Below are positions 20,845 through 32,759 of a stretch of DNA of 64,000 nt, piece by piece. Position 1 is the stretch's first letter, and each line of letters opens with the position of its first letter. The notes under the pieces were generated by a model. That model searched no databases. It had not been told where the DNA came from and worked only from the letters and a program-made list of their open reading frames with translations. Source of the DNA: Guillardia theta CCMP2712 (lineage: Eukaryota > Cryptophyceae > Pyrenomonadales > Geminigeraceae); NCBI RefSeq assembly GCF_000315625.1, contig NW_005434650.1, positions 400,005 to 464,004 on the forward strand. Reading direction: 5' to 3'. A program made the position numbers and the translations under genes.

Positions 20845-21336
20845 TTCTGCTGCCTTTATTGATATCGAATTCATTCATATTCCTTCTGCTGCTGTTTCTG
20901 CTTCTGTTACGGGGATTTGCAACTTTTGTTGTATTTCTTGTCTCATTGCTTTTGACTGTCAAATGCCAGACTCTTTCGACCGATGATATTTCATTCTTTT
21001 CTGCCAGTGGCAGATGATCAAACAATCCCAAAATTTTGGGAGTAATAAATGACGAATTGAAAGTTGGGGAGATATTTTTTGAGAGTTTAGATGTAGAATG
21101 TTGTTGATGAGAGAAGAATGACGATTCCATCTTTGTTCTTTCTCACATGTTCATTCAGCTGGTTCTCACTTGTTTGTTCATATGTACAAATCTCATCACA
21201 TTAATTATCATCGTCGTCGTAACATCTGAGAAAGTTTGGTCAAGGAGAGAATTCATCAAAAAAGTCACCTCGTGGATAGATGGAGGGTTGGCACTGTACT
21301 TGCTTGATCCCATCTTGAACTCTCTGCTGTTAGTAA

Positions 21337-21353
21337 CTTTGTCAGACTTCTTA

Positions 21354-21387
<34 letters not shown>

Positions 21388-21601
21388 GGAGGAGGAGGAG
21401 GAGGAGGAGGAGGAGGAGGAGGATGGAGATGACGACGAGGACGAGGACGAGGAAGAGGACGAGGACGAGGACGACTTTGATAGTGATACAAACAAACGAG
21501 CAGGCAACCTGTCATCCACATGGTCTTGGAAGGACGTCAGCGCATTCGCCTTCATCTCCTGTATGATAACGGAGGAAGGGAGGGAGGAGAAAGAAAGCTA
21601 G
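21337..21601 (+). other. Acidic open frame, possibly an exon
   Basis: After a CAG acceptor at about 21336, the frame LLNDDDD runs through Asp/Glu triplet repeats into less repetitive sequence (DFDSDTNKRAGNLSSTWSWK) and stops at TAG 21601. The non-repetitive part reads like protein, but no upstream exon of fitting phase was found. Confidence 0.22.
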
Positions 21602-21767
21602 TCACGAGACTGTCACATGCTGTAAAATCTCACCTCGACCCTCAAGTCGTGATCGATCATCTTGCGATGTTGACACAGGTTCTCACACTGGGACCTGTGC
21701 CTCACCATTACATCTCGCCTTCAGCTTCAACTTGGTTCACAGGAGGAACTCGCAAGTCTCGTCCACG

Positions 21768-23300
21768 TCATATCTCATTCTTCGCAACGCTTTCAAGATT
21801 GTCTGCTCGTGCTCCGTGACTCAGAGCGTTTTCGTCACAGATGTCAACCCAGTCGGTGAGTCCCCGCTGAGATGTCGCGACGAAGTTCATCAGCTCGACC
21901 TGATTCATCCTGACGGAAGGGAGAGGGAGATCGCGAGGGAGAAGAGAAAGAACAAGGAGGGAGGGAGGGAGGAAAAGTTTGATGAGGAAAGAGGGAGGGA
22001 GGAAAATTTTGATGAGGAAGGGGGAAGGAAGAATAAGGAGAGGAGGGGGAGGGGAGCGGCAGAGAAGAGCCAAGAACGAGGTAAGGAAGGAGAAGAGAGT
22101 AAGAGAGAAGAGAGGAAGAGAGGGGGGAGGATAGAAGGAGGAGAGAGGAGGAGAACGAACGATCGACAAGTCAGTCATCTCATCGATTCTCTCGTTGCAC
22201 TTACGCGTCGTACAAGTTCTCGAGGTTCTTGCGAACCTCATCGATGATCTTCTGGTCTCTCGCTGACCAGAAACCCTTGAGCCGCACCTGCAAGATTCAG
22301 AGAGGGAGGGAGGGAGGGGAGGATAGAGGAGGAGGAGGAGGAGGAGGACGAAGGAAGGAAGCATGGAGTAGACATGGGGAGGAGGAGGAGGAGGAGGAGG
22401 AGGAGGAGGAGGAGGAGGAGACGTCCCACTTTGTCGCCCTTGTTCGTCAAACAGACGGCAGGAACAACCTGACAAAAACCTTGTCAATCCTCAGCTCTCC
22501 GCCGCCGCCGCCGCCTCCTCCTCCTCCTCCGCCGCCGCCGCCGCCTCACATCTGACGGCACTCCGCGGATAACTCCGGCGTAGGCATCATTCAACTTGAA
22601 CGTGACTTGACCCGTGAGCTGGAACAAACCAAGCTTCCTTCCTGGAGCTGTTCACCCCAGTCAGCTCCTATCCTGTCCTTCCTCCTTCTCTTCTTACCTT
22701 TCCCTCCAGCTGTAACCAGAAAGTGTTTTCCTTCTTGTTGAATCCTTGCGGACGCAAGATCTGCACAACCGTTACATCTGCTCGACCTAGTCATCCTCGT
22801 CCTCGTCCTCGTCCTTGTCTTCGTCCTCTTATGGACGACCTCCCCATCTTCTCCTCACCTTCCCGTCGAGGTACAAGTCGGGCAGAGCCTGAAGATACAT
22901 TAGGATCCAAAGAATCGAAGAGGAAAGAATCGGGATGGAGGAGGAGGAGGAGGAGAAGACAGAGAGAAGGGAGAAGAGGGAGAGGAGAAGGGAGAGAGGA
23001 GGAGCGAGGGAGGAGGGAAGGAGGAGGGAAGGAGGAGGAAGTAACAGGATATGAGAGAGGAGATTAGAGCTAAAGATGACCTCGAGGTCCTTCAACATCA
23101 TCTCGAACTCTTTGGCGACTTTGAAGACGCACTTGAAGTTTTTCTTCTTCTCAGATCCCCTCCTCCCTTCTCCTTCCTCCTCACTACACCTTGTTCTCCC
23201 CCGGAAACGTGCTTCCTTCACTCGTCACTCGCATCACCACCGCCCCCAGCTCTCGGTCGTCCAGCTGCGCTCAAAGATTGAAAGTAAATTCTTCATAAAG

Positions 23301-23371
<71 letters not shown>

Positions 23372-24900
23372 GCACAACTAGAACACAAAATCAAAAAATG
23401 AGCAAGAGCAAGAGCATCATCAGCGTCGCCTTCACTCAGACCTTGAGGTCAACGGTGACAACATCCCCCATGTTGAAGCGCGAGAAAGGAACTTTGTCCG
23501 TCGGAAGAGTTTTGATGACATGCGGACCGTTCATCAGGAGCCCGGAGGGAGAAGACCAGAAGAAGGCGTGATCGAAGAAGCACTTGGTATCCCACCTACA
23601 CCAACATGTCACGCGCACAAGTGGACGGGATGTGGTTGTGAAGTGAGGGAGATGGGAAAGTTCGGCACTTTCTCATGTCTATAGCGAGAGGTGACTTTTT
23701 GTGTTCTGCTAGATGGAGGTATGATTGTGGATGGAGATATCAGGGTTGATAGAAGCATCATTGCTGCTGAAAGTCTTCACTGGCTTTCTTCTGGCCATCC
23801 TACCTTCGATCGAGCTCGTCTGCCAGTCTCTCTGCAAGAATCAAACTTGCAAGCAACAAGTCAACATCGCATGTCTCATCATCAGTCTGCGAGGTACCCG
23901 ATGTACATGTTGCCGTCCCTGTGAATGACTTCAAACTGCCACTGACAATGACCTGAAATACTTGGTCCGATGTTCTGTGTAGGGGAAAGAAAGGAAAGCG
24001 CATCAAAAACCAAGTCAGCGTTCGTAAGTCATTCAGGAAACAACAAGAATCATGTTGAAATCAACTCACCATGCCGAACCCGGAAGCGAACACAGGGATG
24101 TCAGACGTTTTCATGATCACGTCGCCGCCACGATGATTGGTACGGAACTGTGTGCGCATGAGGGAGGAAGAGGAGAGAGGATGAAAGACAAAGAGCAACG
24201 ATGGAAGGAGGGGAAAGGGAAGATGGCGAGGAGAGAGGCAATGACGATGACGATTCCATCTTAGGGAAGAAAAGAGTAGAGTTGGGAAGGGAGGGATGGA
24301 AGGAGACGGGATGGAAGGAGACGGGATGGGATGGGAGGAGATGGGATGGGAGGGATGGCCGTTTAATAAAGCTTGCTCACTCCTGCATTCTTGTCAATTC
24401 GCATGTGACCTGACCCGGCAAGACTTACTCGGGGGTCGTCCGTAAAGGATGCCAACGTCCAACGAGATGTCACCTTGCCAGAAGCTTTCAAAGAGAGCAA
24501 GTGGCAGCAGAGGAGGAGGGAGGAGGGAGGAGGGAGGAGGGAGGAGGGAGGAGGGAGGAGGGAGGAGGGAGGAGGGGAGGAGGGAGATAGCTACCGCTCG
24601 CATCCTTGTCTCCTTCCATCTCGTCCCATCCCTGCCGTCATGGTCACCCCACTCCCCTCCTTTCCTCCCCTCAGCTCTTCTCATCGTGCTCACCACCCAG
24701 ACTGACTGATCGAACTTGGGCCCTTCACTTTCCTTCTCCTCGATGCTCAGCTGTGAGACTCTCCTCTCTGCTGCTTTGGGCTTCTTCTGGGTTTGCATAT
24801 CCTCCTCCCCCAAGTTGACATGATGCTGGCCCTGCCAGTAGCTCAGGATTTCGCGAAGTCCGCACGCAATTCCCGTCATCGTCCAACCATCCCATCCCAC
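21768..24900 (-). CDS. Unknown protein with possible SPRY-like segment (5' end uncertain)
   Basis: About a dozen minus-strand exons, most with matching phase. Pieces in order: YWQGQHHVNLGEEDMQ plus a charged linker, FWQGDISLDVGILYGRPP, FRTNHRGGDVIMKTSDIPVF, NIGPSISGHCQWQFEVIHRD, DTKCFFDHAFFWSSPSG, VPFSRFNMGDVVTVDLK, LDDRELGAVVMRVTSEG, NFKCVFKVAKEFEMMLKDLE, ILRPQGFNKKENTFWLQLEG, LGLFQLTGQVTFKLNDAYAG, VRLKGFWSARDQKIIDEVRK, then VELMNFVATSQRGLTDWVD to the stop at 21768. The W-Q-F-E-V plus G-D-V-V-T-V-D-L pattern recalls SPRY/B30.2 domains, which bind peptides or proteins, but this is weak. No signal or membrane helix was seen in the readable part. The first exon was not found. Confidence 0.45.
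22501..22551 (+). repeat. (CCG)n/(CTC)n mixed microsatellite
   Basis: CCG units flank a short CTC run, inside an intron of the minus-strand unknown gene. Confidence 0.85.
23301..23371 (+). repeat. (ATC)n microsatellite
   Basis: About 23 ATC units between two exons of the minus-strand unknown gene. Confidence 0.9.
24511..24590 (+). repeat. (GGAGGGA)n 7-mer minisatellite
   Basis: A 7-base purine array in an intron. Its pyrimidine counterpart of the same period follows at 25012. Confidence 0.85.
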
Positions 24901-25011
24901 GCATCGTCAAGGTTGTCTACATGCTCTCCCATCTTCATGCTGTGCCCCTTGTCCCCTTCACAGATTTTAGCCCACTACTTCTTCCTCTCCTCTTCTGCCT
25001 CTTGTAACCTC

Positions 25012-25146
25012 CTGCTCCCTGCTCCCTGCTCCCTGCTCCCTGCTCCCTGCTCCCTGCTCCCTGCTCCCTGCTCCCTGCTCCCTGCTCCCTGCTCCCTGCT
25101 CCCTGCTCCCTGCTCCCTGCTCCCTGCTCCCTGCTCCCTGCTCCCT
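25012..25146 (+). repeat. (CTCCCTG)n 7-mer minisatellite
   Basis: About 19 perfect 7-base units. A shorter array of the same unit is at 26169-26206, inside the next gene's intron. Confidence 0.95.
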
Positions 25147-25361
25147 CCTCCCTCCTCTCATATCCTCTCCTCTCTTCATACCTCGATCGTCTTCTCCCCC
25201 CCTCCTGCCATCCGGCCGGCAGCAAGTCCCCATTGCTTCCTGCTCATGTCGCTGGTGTCGGAGCAACTGCTAGGTGGGAATGTGTGGGGATGAGGGAGTT
25301 GGGGCTGTATGAGGGACGTCCCTGTGGCCATGGATGCTCTAGGAGGATACGACAGGTAGAG

Positions 25362-25428
25362 GAGGAGGAGGAGGAGGAGGAGGAGGAGGAGGAGGAGGAG
25401 GAGGAGGAGGAGGAGGAGGAGGAGGAGA
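25362..25428 (+). repeat. (GGA)n microsatellite
   Basis: About 22 GGA units continuing into an imperfect GGA/GAT tract up to about 25495. Confidence 0.9.
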
Positions 25429-25872
25429 TGGAGGAGGAGGAGGAGATGGAGGATATGGAGGAGGAGGAGGACATGGAGGAGGACGAGGAGGACAGGTGGG
25501 GGAAGGAGAGGGCAAACCAGATGAGTTGGGAAGTATGGGAATAGGCGGGCAAAGAGAGGGAGGGAGGGATGAGAGGATGAGCGAGAGGAGGAGGAGGAGG
25601 AGGAGGAGGAGGAGGATGAGGATGAGGAGAGGAGAGGAGAGGAGAGGAGAGGAGAGGAGGAGAGAGGAGGAGGAGGAGGAGAGAAGAGGAGAGAGCTGTC
25701 AGTCATTGTTCAGCACTCATGTAAAGATGCTCGCAGCGGAGATTCGGACGAACAGGACCAGCAAGGACATGGCGAGGGAGAAGGCTCAGCGAAAGTAGAT
25801 TTCAAGCCAGCATGGCAGGTCTGCCGAGTCATGCTCGATCATCGAGGCGTTGACCTGTTATCCTGCTCCCAG

Positions 25873-26905
25873 ATGGATGATGATGGCAGTGACAAGAGCG
25901 AAGACGAAGACGGGGAGGAGGGAGGAGAGGGAGGAACGACGAGCTCGAATGCTCCCGAGCAACCAGAACCTCCTGTATCACCTGCATGTGTGCCTGCCAT
26001 GCCTGATGGGTGAGAAGGTGAAGAAGAAGAAGCTGCCGAACCCTCTCGAAGCTCTTGAGGTCGCTGCACCTACGTTCCTGACCTCCAACGACAACGAGGA
26101 TGAGATCGTTGAGATCAAGCAGGCAAGTGACCTCCCCCCCCACCTGCTCCCCGCCCCGCCCCCCCTGCTCCCTGCTCCCTGCTCCCTGCTCCCTGCTCCC
26201 TGCTCCTTTCATCCCCTCCTCGTCTCGTTTTCTCCCTGTTTTCCTCTCCTTTCCTCCTTTCCTCTCCTTTCCTCTCCTTGCTCTCTCCTCTCCTCATCTC
26301 ATATCAATCCCTGTCCCCTCCTTGCCCTCTCCAGACTTTCTCGTCTAAGTCAACCCGCACAGGCTGAGCCAGAGCAAGCTCGCAAGGAAGAAGCCGTGAA
26401 GGTCTTGTGACCCTCGTTCTACCCAGCTGACCTCCAGCAGCCTGAGGGACCTCCAAGGTTGGACGGCGTATCACTCCCTCCCCATCCCAAGGTGAAAGGG
26501 GAGGCGTGAGATATTAGGGGAGGACAGGAGGAGTAAGCGAGAGGGGAAGGGGAGGACAGGAGGAGGGATGAGGAGAAGGACATTGAAGAAGGCAGGAGAG
26601 GAGGGAGGGGAATCTGACGCAGAAAGGCAGAGCGGAGGACACGGGCCGATAAGTTCGAAGAATCAGACGGTGAGGAGCTGGAGGAGGAGGAGGAGGAGGA
26701 AGAGCTGACGAGGGGAGCAGAGCGAGGACAAGAAGAAGCAGATAAGCTTCAACGCGCGAGAGAAGAGGAAGCGAGAGCTGGGCCAGGTCCTCCCCCTCCT
26801 CTCCATCCTCGTGCTCGGGAGCACTAAAGGGTGATGTAGGCGAGCAAGGACAAGAACTGGGTGGAGGAGGAGAAGCGAATCTTGCGGCAGTCAGGATGCG
26901 ATTGA
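25873..26905 (+). CDS. Small acidic protein with conserved-looking C-terminal WVEEEKR motif
   Basis: ATG at 25873 follows a CAG that may itself be an acceptor. Phase-consistent exons give about 145 residues: an acidic start (MDDDGSDKSEDEDGEEGG), VKKKKLPNPLEALEVAAPTF, then AEPEQARKEEAVK, QPEGPPRLDGVSLPPHPK, KKKQISFNAREKRKRELGQ and ASKDKNWVEEEKRILRQSG, then TGA. The intron after residue Q near 26123 has a GC donor (GCAAGT). A short L-P-x-P motif followed by P-x-F-L, and the KRKR-x-x-GQ...W/YVEEEKR-x-LR ending, recall small uncharacterised eukaryotic nuclear proteins; no function is claimed. It ends 18 bases from the stop of the convergent HAT gene. Confidence 0.65.
26169..26206 (+). repeat. (CTCCCTG)n array, second site
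   Basis: Five units of the same 7-mer as 25012-25146, in an intron of the acidic-protein gene. Confidence 0.9.
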
Positions 26906-26923
26906 GGAGGAGGCAGCCACTTG

Positions 26924-29900
26924 TTAGAGCTGACGAGGAACTAAGAAGTTGCTGCTGTATCCGTCTGCGTCCTGATCGCGACGCCTCCTGCTCGCCCACC
27001 TCGCTCGTAGAACAACGGTCTCCTCCTGTGAGGAAAGTCACGGGGCGTGCGAATGATGATGATGATGATGATGATGATGAAGGAGGAGAAGGAGGAGGAG
27101 GAAGAGGAGAGGAGGTGATGTGTCGCTCTCACCGTCTGCTTCGAATCTTGCTGGTAGTTGTTGTCTACAGCCTGAAGGGGATAAAATTCATGAGGGGCAG
27201 CAAGAGGAGAGAAGAGGAGACAGAGGAGACAGGGAGGATGGAGGAGGAGAGAGAGGAAGAGGGAGGAGAGAGGAGCTCTTACCTTAGACAAGGCATCCTC
27301 CGAGTCGATGCGCTTGCTGATCTGTGCGACGATCCTCCTCTGATAGACTTCCTTGGCTTCCTCGCTCCCCTCCCCGTAGACTCTCTTGACGAAAGCTTGC
27401 AGACCCTGAGAAGCTATGAGCGAGAGGAGAGAGGGAGAGAGACGAGAGGGGAGGGAGGGTTGAGGGTAGAAGGAAAGAAAAGGGGGGGGGAGGGGGGATA
27501 CCTGAGGGGAGGGGAGAGGGAAGAGGGGGAGAGGGGAGGAGAGAGAATTCTAGTGAAAGCAAGGAGCAGTGAGAATAGAAGGAGAGGAGGTAAGAGAAAG
27601 AAGAGGAAAGAGGAACGATGAGAATGAGGAGCGATTGACTTACATCCCATGCATACTCGTTACTCGGTTCGATCGCCAAAGCCTTCTCAAGCAGCTCTCT
27701 GTAAGAAAACGTGAGGGGACCGGCAGCGACGAGAGGAGGAGGTGGTGGTGGTGGTGGTGGACACAAGCAAGTGCAAGCAAAGAAGAGGAGGAATGGAGGG
27801 CAAGACAGGAAGAAGACTCGCTCTCGCACCTGCTCTCGATCAAGTTTCCTGCTTCTTCTTCTACTTTAGCCCAAGCGGCCAGTGAAGGTGATGGTCGGTC
27901 GGCCACATCGACAGCCCTGGCGAAGTACTTGCGAGCCTCGTCCAGGTTCCCCTCAGACGCCTCCATGAGACCCCAGGCCTGAGGTGATGGTGAGCAGCCG
28001 AAAGGAGAGGAGGAGGGAGAGGAGGGAGGGAGGGGATAAGGGAGAGGAGGGAGAGGAGGGAGGGAGAGGGAGGAGTAGGCTGGAATTGAATGCAAGAGAA
28101 GAGGAGGAAAGGAGAGGGGATGGGAGGGGAAGTGAGGAATTTACCTGCCAGAGGACAAAGATCTTCTTGTCTGACCCTGCTTCCCACACGCCCTGCTGGA
28201 AGATGGAGCGAGCTTCCTTCACGTTCTTCCTCTCCAGCTATCGCCAGTGTCAAGATCCCTCCCCTTCACCGCCTGTCTCCTCCCTCCTCCCTCTTCTCTT
28301 GCATTTCCTTTCCAGCCCTTGTCTTCCTCTCTGATCCCTCTCCTCTCTCTTCCTCTCACCTCGTGAACGGCCCATGCCTGCCAAAGAGCCGCATGCTTCT
28401 TGGCTTCGGAGCAGCCGCGCTTGAACATCTCGCGAGCCTGCAACAGAGTGAGTGGGAGGAGGAGGAGACAAGCGGGTTAGCATGACGGACCTGCATCCTC
28501 TTTCCAGAACGGGCCAGCAGCATAGCGTAGGCTTGATACACGCCTCCATCCTTGGGGTTAATTTCAATCGCCCGCTCGAGCAGTTCTATCGCCTTCTCAG
28601 TGTTCCCTCGCTCGCACTGAATCATTTGTCAGCCACTTCTCCTCCTCCTCCCCCCCCTCCTCCTCCCTCCCATCCCACGACTTCTTTTCCTCGTCCTCTT
28701 TCCCACCTCAATATTTGCTAAAGCTTGCAGAACGAACGTGTTCTTCGGGCTCGCCTTGAGACCCTTCTGCAGCAATTCTGCTGCTTTATCGAGGTTTCCT
28801 GCTCTCCTCTCCATCGTACCCCACGCCTGCAACAAGTTCAGAACCTCTTCACTCTCTCCTCCCAACACGCTTTACTATCTCCTCCCTCCCTTCCGTTCCC
28901 TGCCCTTTTCCCCTCCCCTCCCTTCCCTTTCTCCTTGCTGTTCACCTGCCAAGAGGCCGCATTCATCGGATTCACGTCTGTACATTTCTGGAACAGCGAC
29001 CGGGCAGCCCTCAAGTTCCCCTCCCTCGCCTCCAGCACCGCCAGGCACTGCATCCGCTCGTCATCATCCTCCTCCTCCTCCCCACATCCAGCAGCAGCAC
29101 CTGCCATGCGTAGAAGCTGTTGGGCTCCACTGAAGCAGCCTGAAGGAACAGACGTCAACGACTGGGAAAGGAAGGAGAGGAGCAAGTACCTTGGCATAGC
29201 ACTGCCTTGCCCTCCAGCTCCTCTTCATTCTCTCCTCCAACTTCCCCAGCGACACCCACGAGGCAGCATGCGTCTCATCCTCCTCCACAGCTCGCTGAAA
29301 GAGCTTGAGCGCCTCCACCACCTGACCCTGCGCCACGAAAGTAAGCTCCTCCTCCTCCTCCTCCTCCTCCTCCTCCTCCTCCTCCTCCTCCTCCTCCCAT
29401 CTACACCTGCTTCTGCTCGATACAGCCAAGGGCCTGGAGAAGGAAGGGACTGCGCGGGAGCTTCTGGAGCCCAGACTGCAGAATTTCTTTCGCCTAAAGA
29501 TGAGGACGAGTGAGATTGAGAGCGAGCAAGGGAATGAAAGGGGAGTGAGACAGAGCAGAGGAGAAGGGAGGCAGGAGGAGGCATGAGATATAAAGGATCT
29601 CAACATCACCAACCTTGAACATCTGATTCTTCTCCTCGTAAAGTTTGGCGAGACCCACCCAGGCCCTACCGTCATACGCATCCATCTGGAGGCACTTGCG
29701 GTACAGATCCTCACTCTTGTCGAACTCTTTCCTCTGCATCCATGTCAGGACAGCAGAGCGATCGGGTGGAGAAGAGAACGAGGAGGTCGAGGGCGACGAT
29801 GAGGGCGACGAGGACTAAGGTGGTCAAGGGGGCAGGACGAGGAGGAGGAAGAGGAAGAGGAGGAGGAGGAGGATCACCTGCAGCGCTCTTCGGGCGGCAT

Positions 29901-32118
29901 AGCTCATGAGGTCGAGGTTGATCTTGAGGACCTTGCTAGGGGCAACGGAATCTCTCTCCGACCCGTCGATGAAGGGGGCCAGGCTGTCCAGCAGCGTCCC
30001 CTTGACCTTCTCCGACAGTCTCGTATCCACGTTGCCGATCCTCTTCTGCGCCCGAAACTTCTCCATGATCTTCTGACCCTCCTGGCTCCTCACCACTGAG
30101 ATCTTCACAGACCCGAGAGGCGCGGAGGAGTCCGACATCAGCTCAACCAGCTCCTCCAGCTCATTGGGGTTGGCCACATTGTTCAACTGCCACCATCTCT
30201 ACGTCAGCGCACGGGCGGCTCGTCCAATTTTCACACACTCCAACCCCAAACCTCCTTCCTCCATGCTTCCCCACTCCCGACACCCTCGCTATCATCGTCT
30301 GCTCTGCTCAAGTCCACTAGGCCCTCATCCTCATCCTTCCTCTCTCCCCTGCCCTCCCCTCCCTTCCCCTCCCCCCTCACCGCATCCGAATATGAGGATC
30401 CTCGATCGAACTTGACCCCGGCCTCATAGCGCAGCTCGGACGCAACTTTGATCCTGTCGCCCACCACTAGCCCTGCTCGCATGGCGTTCCCATTGGGCGT
30501 GACGTCTTCCACGAAGATCCCCTTCCCCTCTACCAGCGTCACCGTCATGCCCGCTGGCTTCTTGATCGTGACCTCAAACTCCCTTCCCGTGCTCGAGTTG
30601 GTTGCCGTCAGCTTGCTGCTCATCAAGTTCCCCGCCAGCGAGGCCTCCCCTCTCCCCCGCTCCTCGAGCATCGACGTCGTCCTGCTGTATCGCAGGCGTA
30701 TCTGTGGGTTCTCCGAGGAGATGGCGCTCATGATCGACGACAAGTCGTCCAACCAGTTCATGAGAGGATGGGAGCCAGGGACTGAGATGCGGTCCCCCAC
30801 CCGGATGCCTGCTAGCTTCGCGTTGCTCTTCTCCCCCAGACTGCTCACGAAGACTCCCTCCCCTTGTACCTCCTTGACCTCCATCCCCATCGGCTTTCTC
30901 AACAGCACCTCGAACGTCTCCACTCCTCCTGTCTCGTCCTTCCACCACCCGTCGAGCTCGCCCCAGTAACCGCGTCCTTCCTCGGTAGCAGCGTCCTGTG
31001 CTGAGGAACTCCTGCTGTCCGGCTCGGACCTCCGCGATAGGATCGGCTGGAAAGGCAGCGAATCTCGAGGTGCCTGCCAACGAATCTTCAGAATCTGCAC
31101 TCCACCATGCGGAAAGGAGGACGAGGGCAGGACGTCGAGGACGAAAGTTAGGGTCAAGGATACGGAGGAAGACAGGACCAGAGGAGGGGGGGAGCGAGAA
31201 GGTCAGAATAGAGCAAAAGTGACCACCAGACGGGGAGGAGGAGGAGGGAAGTGGGAGGAGGGGGGAAGTGGGAAGGAAAGGAGGAGGGAGGAGATAGGAG
31301 GAGGAGTAGAAAGCACATGAGAAGATAAACTCGACCTGCTTCTCGACGTCCATGATGGAACGAAGCAATGAGAAGATACTCGGTTGCCCTTTCACCTTGT
31401 TATTGTTGGATTGCAGGAAGATGGCCCCGAGCCGTTGGATCTCCGGCAGGCTCAGCGGGAGAATCTTTCCGAGCTTCGAGGGAGCCAGCACTTGATTCTT
31501 GGGGCCAAACGGCTTGGCTGGTCCTTCCACCACATATCTAACCTCACCCGTTGCATCCCAAGCTCCGGACGGCTCCGAGACTGAGACGACTTTGACAAAG
31601 CAGAGGTTCCCGTCGTTGAGCTCGAGCACAGCGATCTCTCCTATGGTGAACTCGTACCCGTCAGAGAAGGCAAACTGATCTCCCGGCATCCAGTCGTCGG
31701 GGATACGCTGGCCTGGCTTTATGAGCCCTCCAAGAGCAGCGTCCTGATATTCCTGTCTCTTGGAGAAGCGAGAGCTTGCTACCTTGTCTTGCTTCGGTTC
31801 TGACTGAGCATCAGCACTGCCGTCACTGTCAGATCGCATGCTCATCCATGTCGCCTGCTTCCTAGTGCCGTAGCTACAGATCGCGACCTTCCGCTCACAT
31901 GACCTCACGCCTGATCGGCACTGGGAGTCTGCTGGTGCCTGCTGGCTCCTCAAGAGCCCTCTTGCCACGTTCAAGAAGCCCAAGGAACCGTCGATGCTAG
32001 TCCCTCCAACACAGACCAAGGCACAGATAAGGAAGATGAAGGCCCTGGCGGGGTGACCCCCTGCTCTCAGCAGCAAGGAGAGCATAACTTCAGCCAGACT
32101 CAGGTCATAAGACGACAC
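26924..32118 (-). CDS. HAT-repeat protein with two PDZ-like domains, probable plastid RNA factor
   Basis: About 18 exons from ATG 32118 to TAA 26924, roughly 1,000 residues. The N-terminus holds a hydrophobic leader (RAFIFLICALVCVGGTS) and a Ser/Arg-rich stretch, as in signal-plus-transit presequences. Two PDZ-like domains follow, each starting FEV-x-x-[RK]KP-x-GM; the first has GIRVGDRIS, the second AGLVVGDRIK. The rest is a chain of about eleven 34-residue HAT/TPR units, each nearly one exon. Examples: EKALAIEPSNEYAWD, AWGLMEASEGNLDEARKYF, AWGTMERRAGNLDKAAELL, EKAIELLERAIEINPKDGG and GQVVEALKLFQRAVEEDETH. This arrangement matches HCF107/Mbb1-type proteins that bind and protect plastid psbB/psbH mRNA ends. 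PDZ-like domains in front are unusual for them. Start 32085 is an alternative. Targeting and RNA role are inferred. Confidence 0.8.
29347..29397 (+). repeat. (CTC)n microsatellite in HAT-gene intron
   Basis: About 17 CTC units between two HAT-encoding exons. On the coding strand it is (GAG)n. Confidence 0.9.
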
Positions 32119-32759
32119 GTTCCTCGCTCATGCACATTTCACTCCTCTCCTCCTATGAGCAGCAACCCTGTGAAGAGAAGCGAGGAGTCAGAACGAGCAA
32201 GATCTTAGGTGAGGACGTGGTTTGTTGGAGGGTGGAACAGTAAAATCGGTCAAACGACCTCATCGGTGTTTCATGAGCTGCTGCGTGCAGTTTACTGCTG
32301 ACTCCTCCTAACTCTTCCCCTGCAGCTTTTACTGTTCTCTTGTCTAAATTTCTCAGAGAGGTGCTCGCATCATCGCCAAAAAAAAATTCTGATTTGACGC
32401 TAGCACCTCTCCCGAACGACGATTTCTTGACTCTCTGTTCCTTCTCATCATTTCTCATATCACGCTATCGTATTGCAAAGTGATATCATGAACCCAATAT
32501 CCTCTGCTTCTCTTCCACGCTCCTCCTCAGCTGCTCCTCATCGCATTTTTTCTTCAACCTAATTTCCACTCACTTCACTGGCTCGAGTGTTCTAGCGCTC
32601 ATTCCTCTCCTCATCTGTACCATGCATTCGATCTCCTCTTCCACTACTACGTCATGCTCCTCCTCCTCTACCTCCTACTTCACTCTTCCCCCGCCTTCCC
32701 TCCCATGACGTCGGCTCCTCATCCTGTGGCACCATCAACATGCCTCATTCGCCACTTAT
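32119..32759. other. Upstream region of the HAT gene
   Basis: No gene seen. C/T-rich around 32500-32700. It should contain the HAT gene promoter. It abuts GC-rich repeat copy B. Confidence 0.4.

Larger units (their letters stand above)
24901..25872. other. Low-complexity intergenic, promoter side of two divergent genes
   Basis: Dominated by the arrays at 25012-25146, 25362-25428 and 25580-25690. No convincing exon is seen, though noncoding 5' exons of either flanking gene could lie here. A possible extra upstream exon near 25705-25798 (ending MAREKAQRK) could belong to the plus-strand gene at 25873. Confidence 0.35.

Noticed and set aside
22238-22555. Poly-Leu, poly-Glu and poly-Pro frames
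   Set aside because: Microsatellite artefacts within an intron of the minus-strand gene.
25012-25146. Regular array that might be taken for CRISPR
   Set aside because: It is a perfect 7-mer tandem array with no spacers, in a eukaryotic intergenic or intronic setting.
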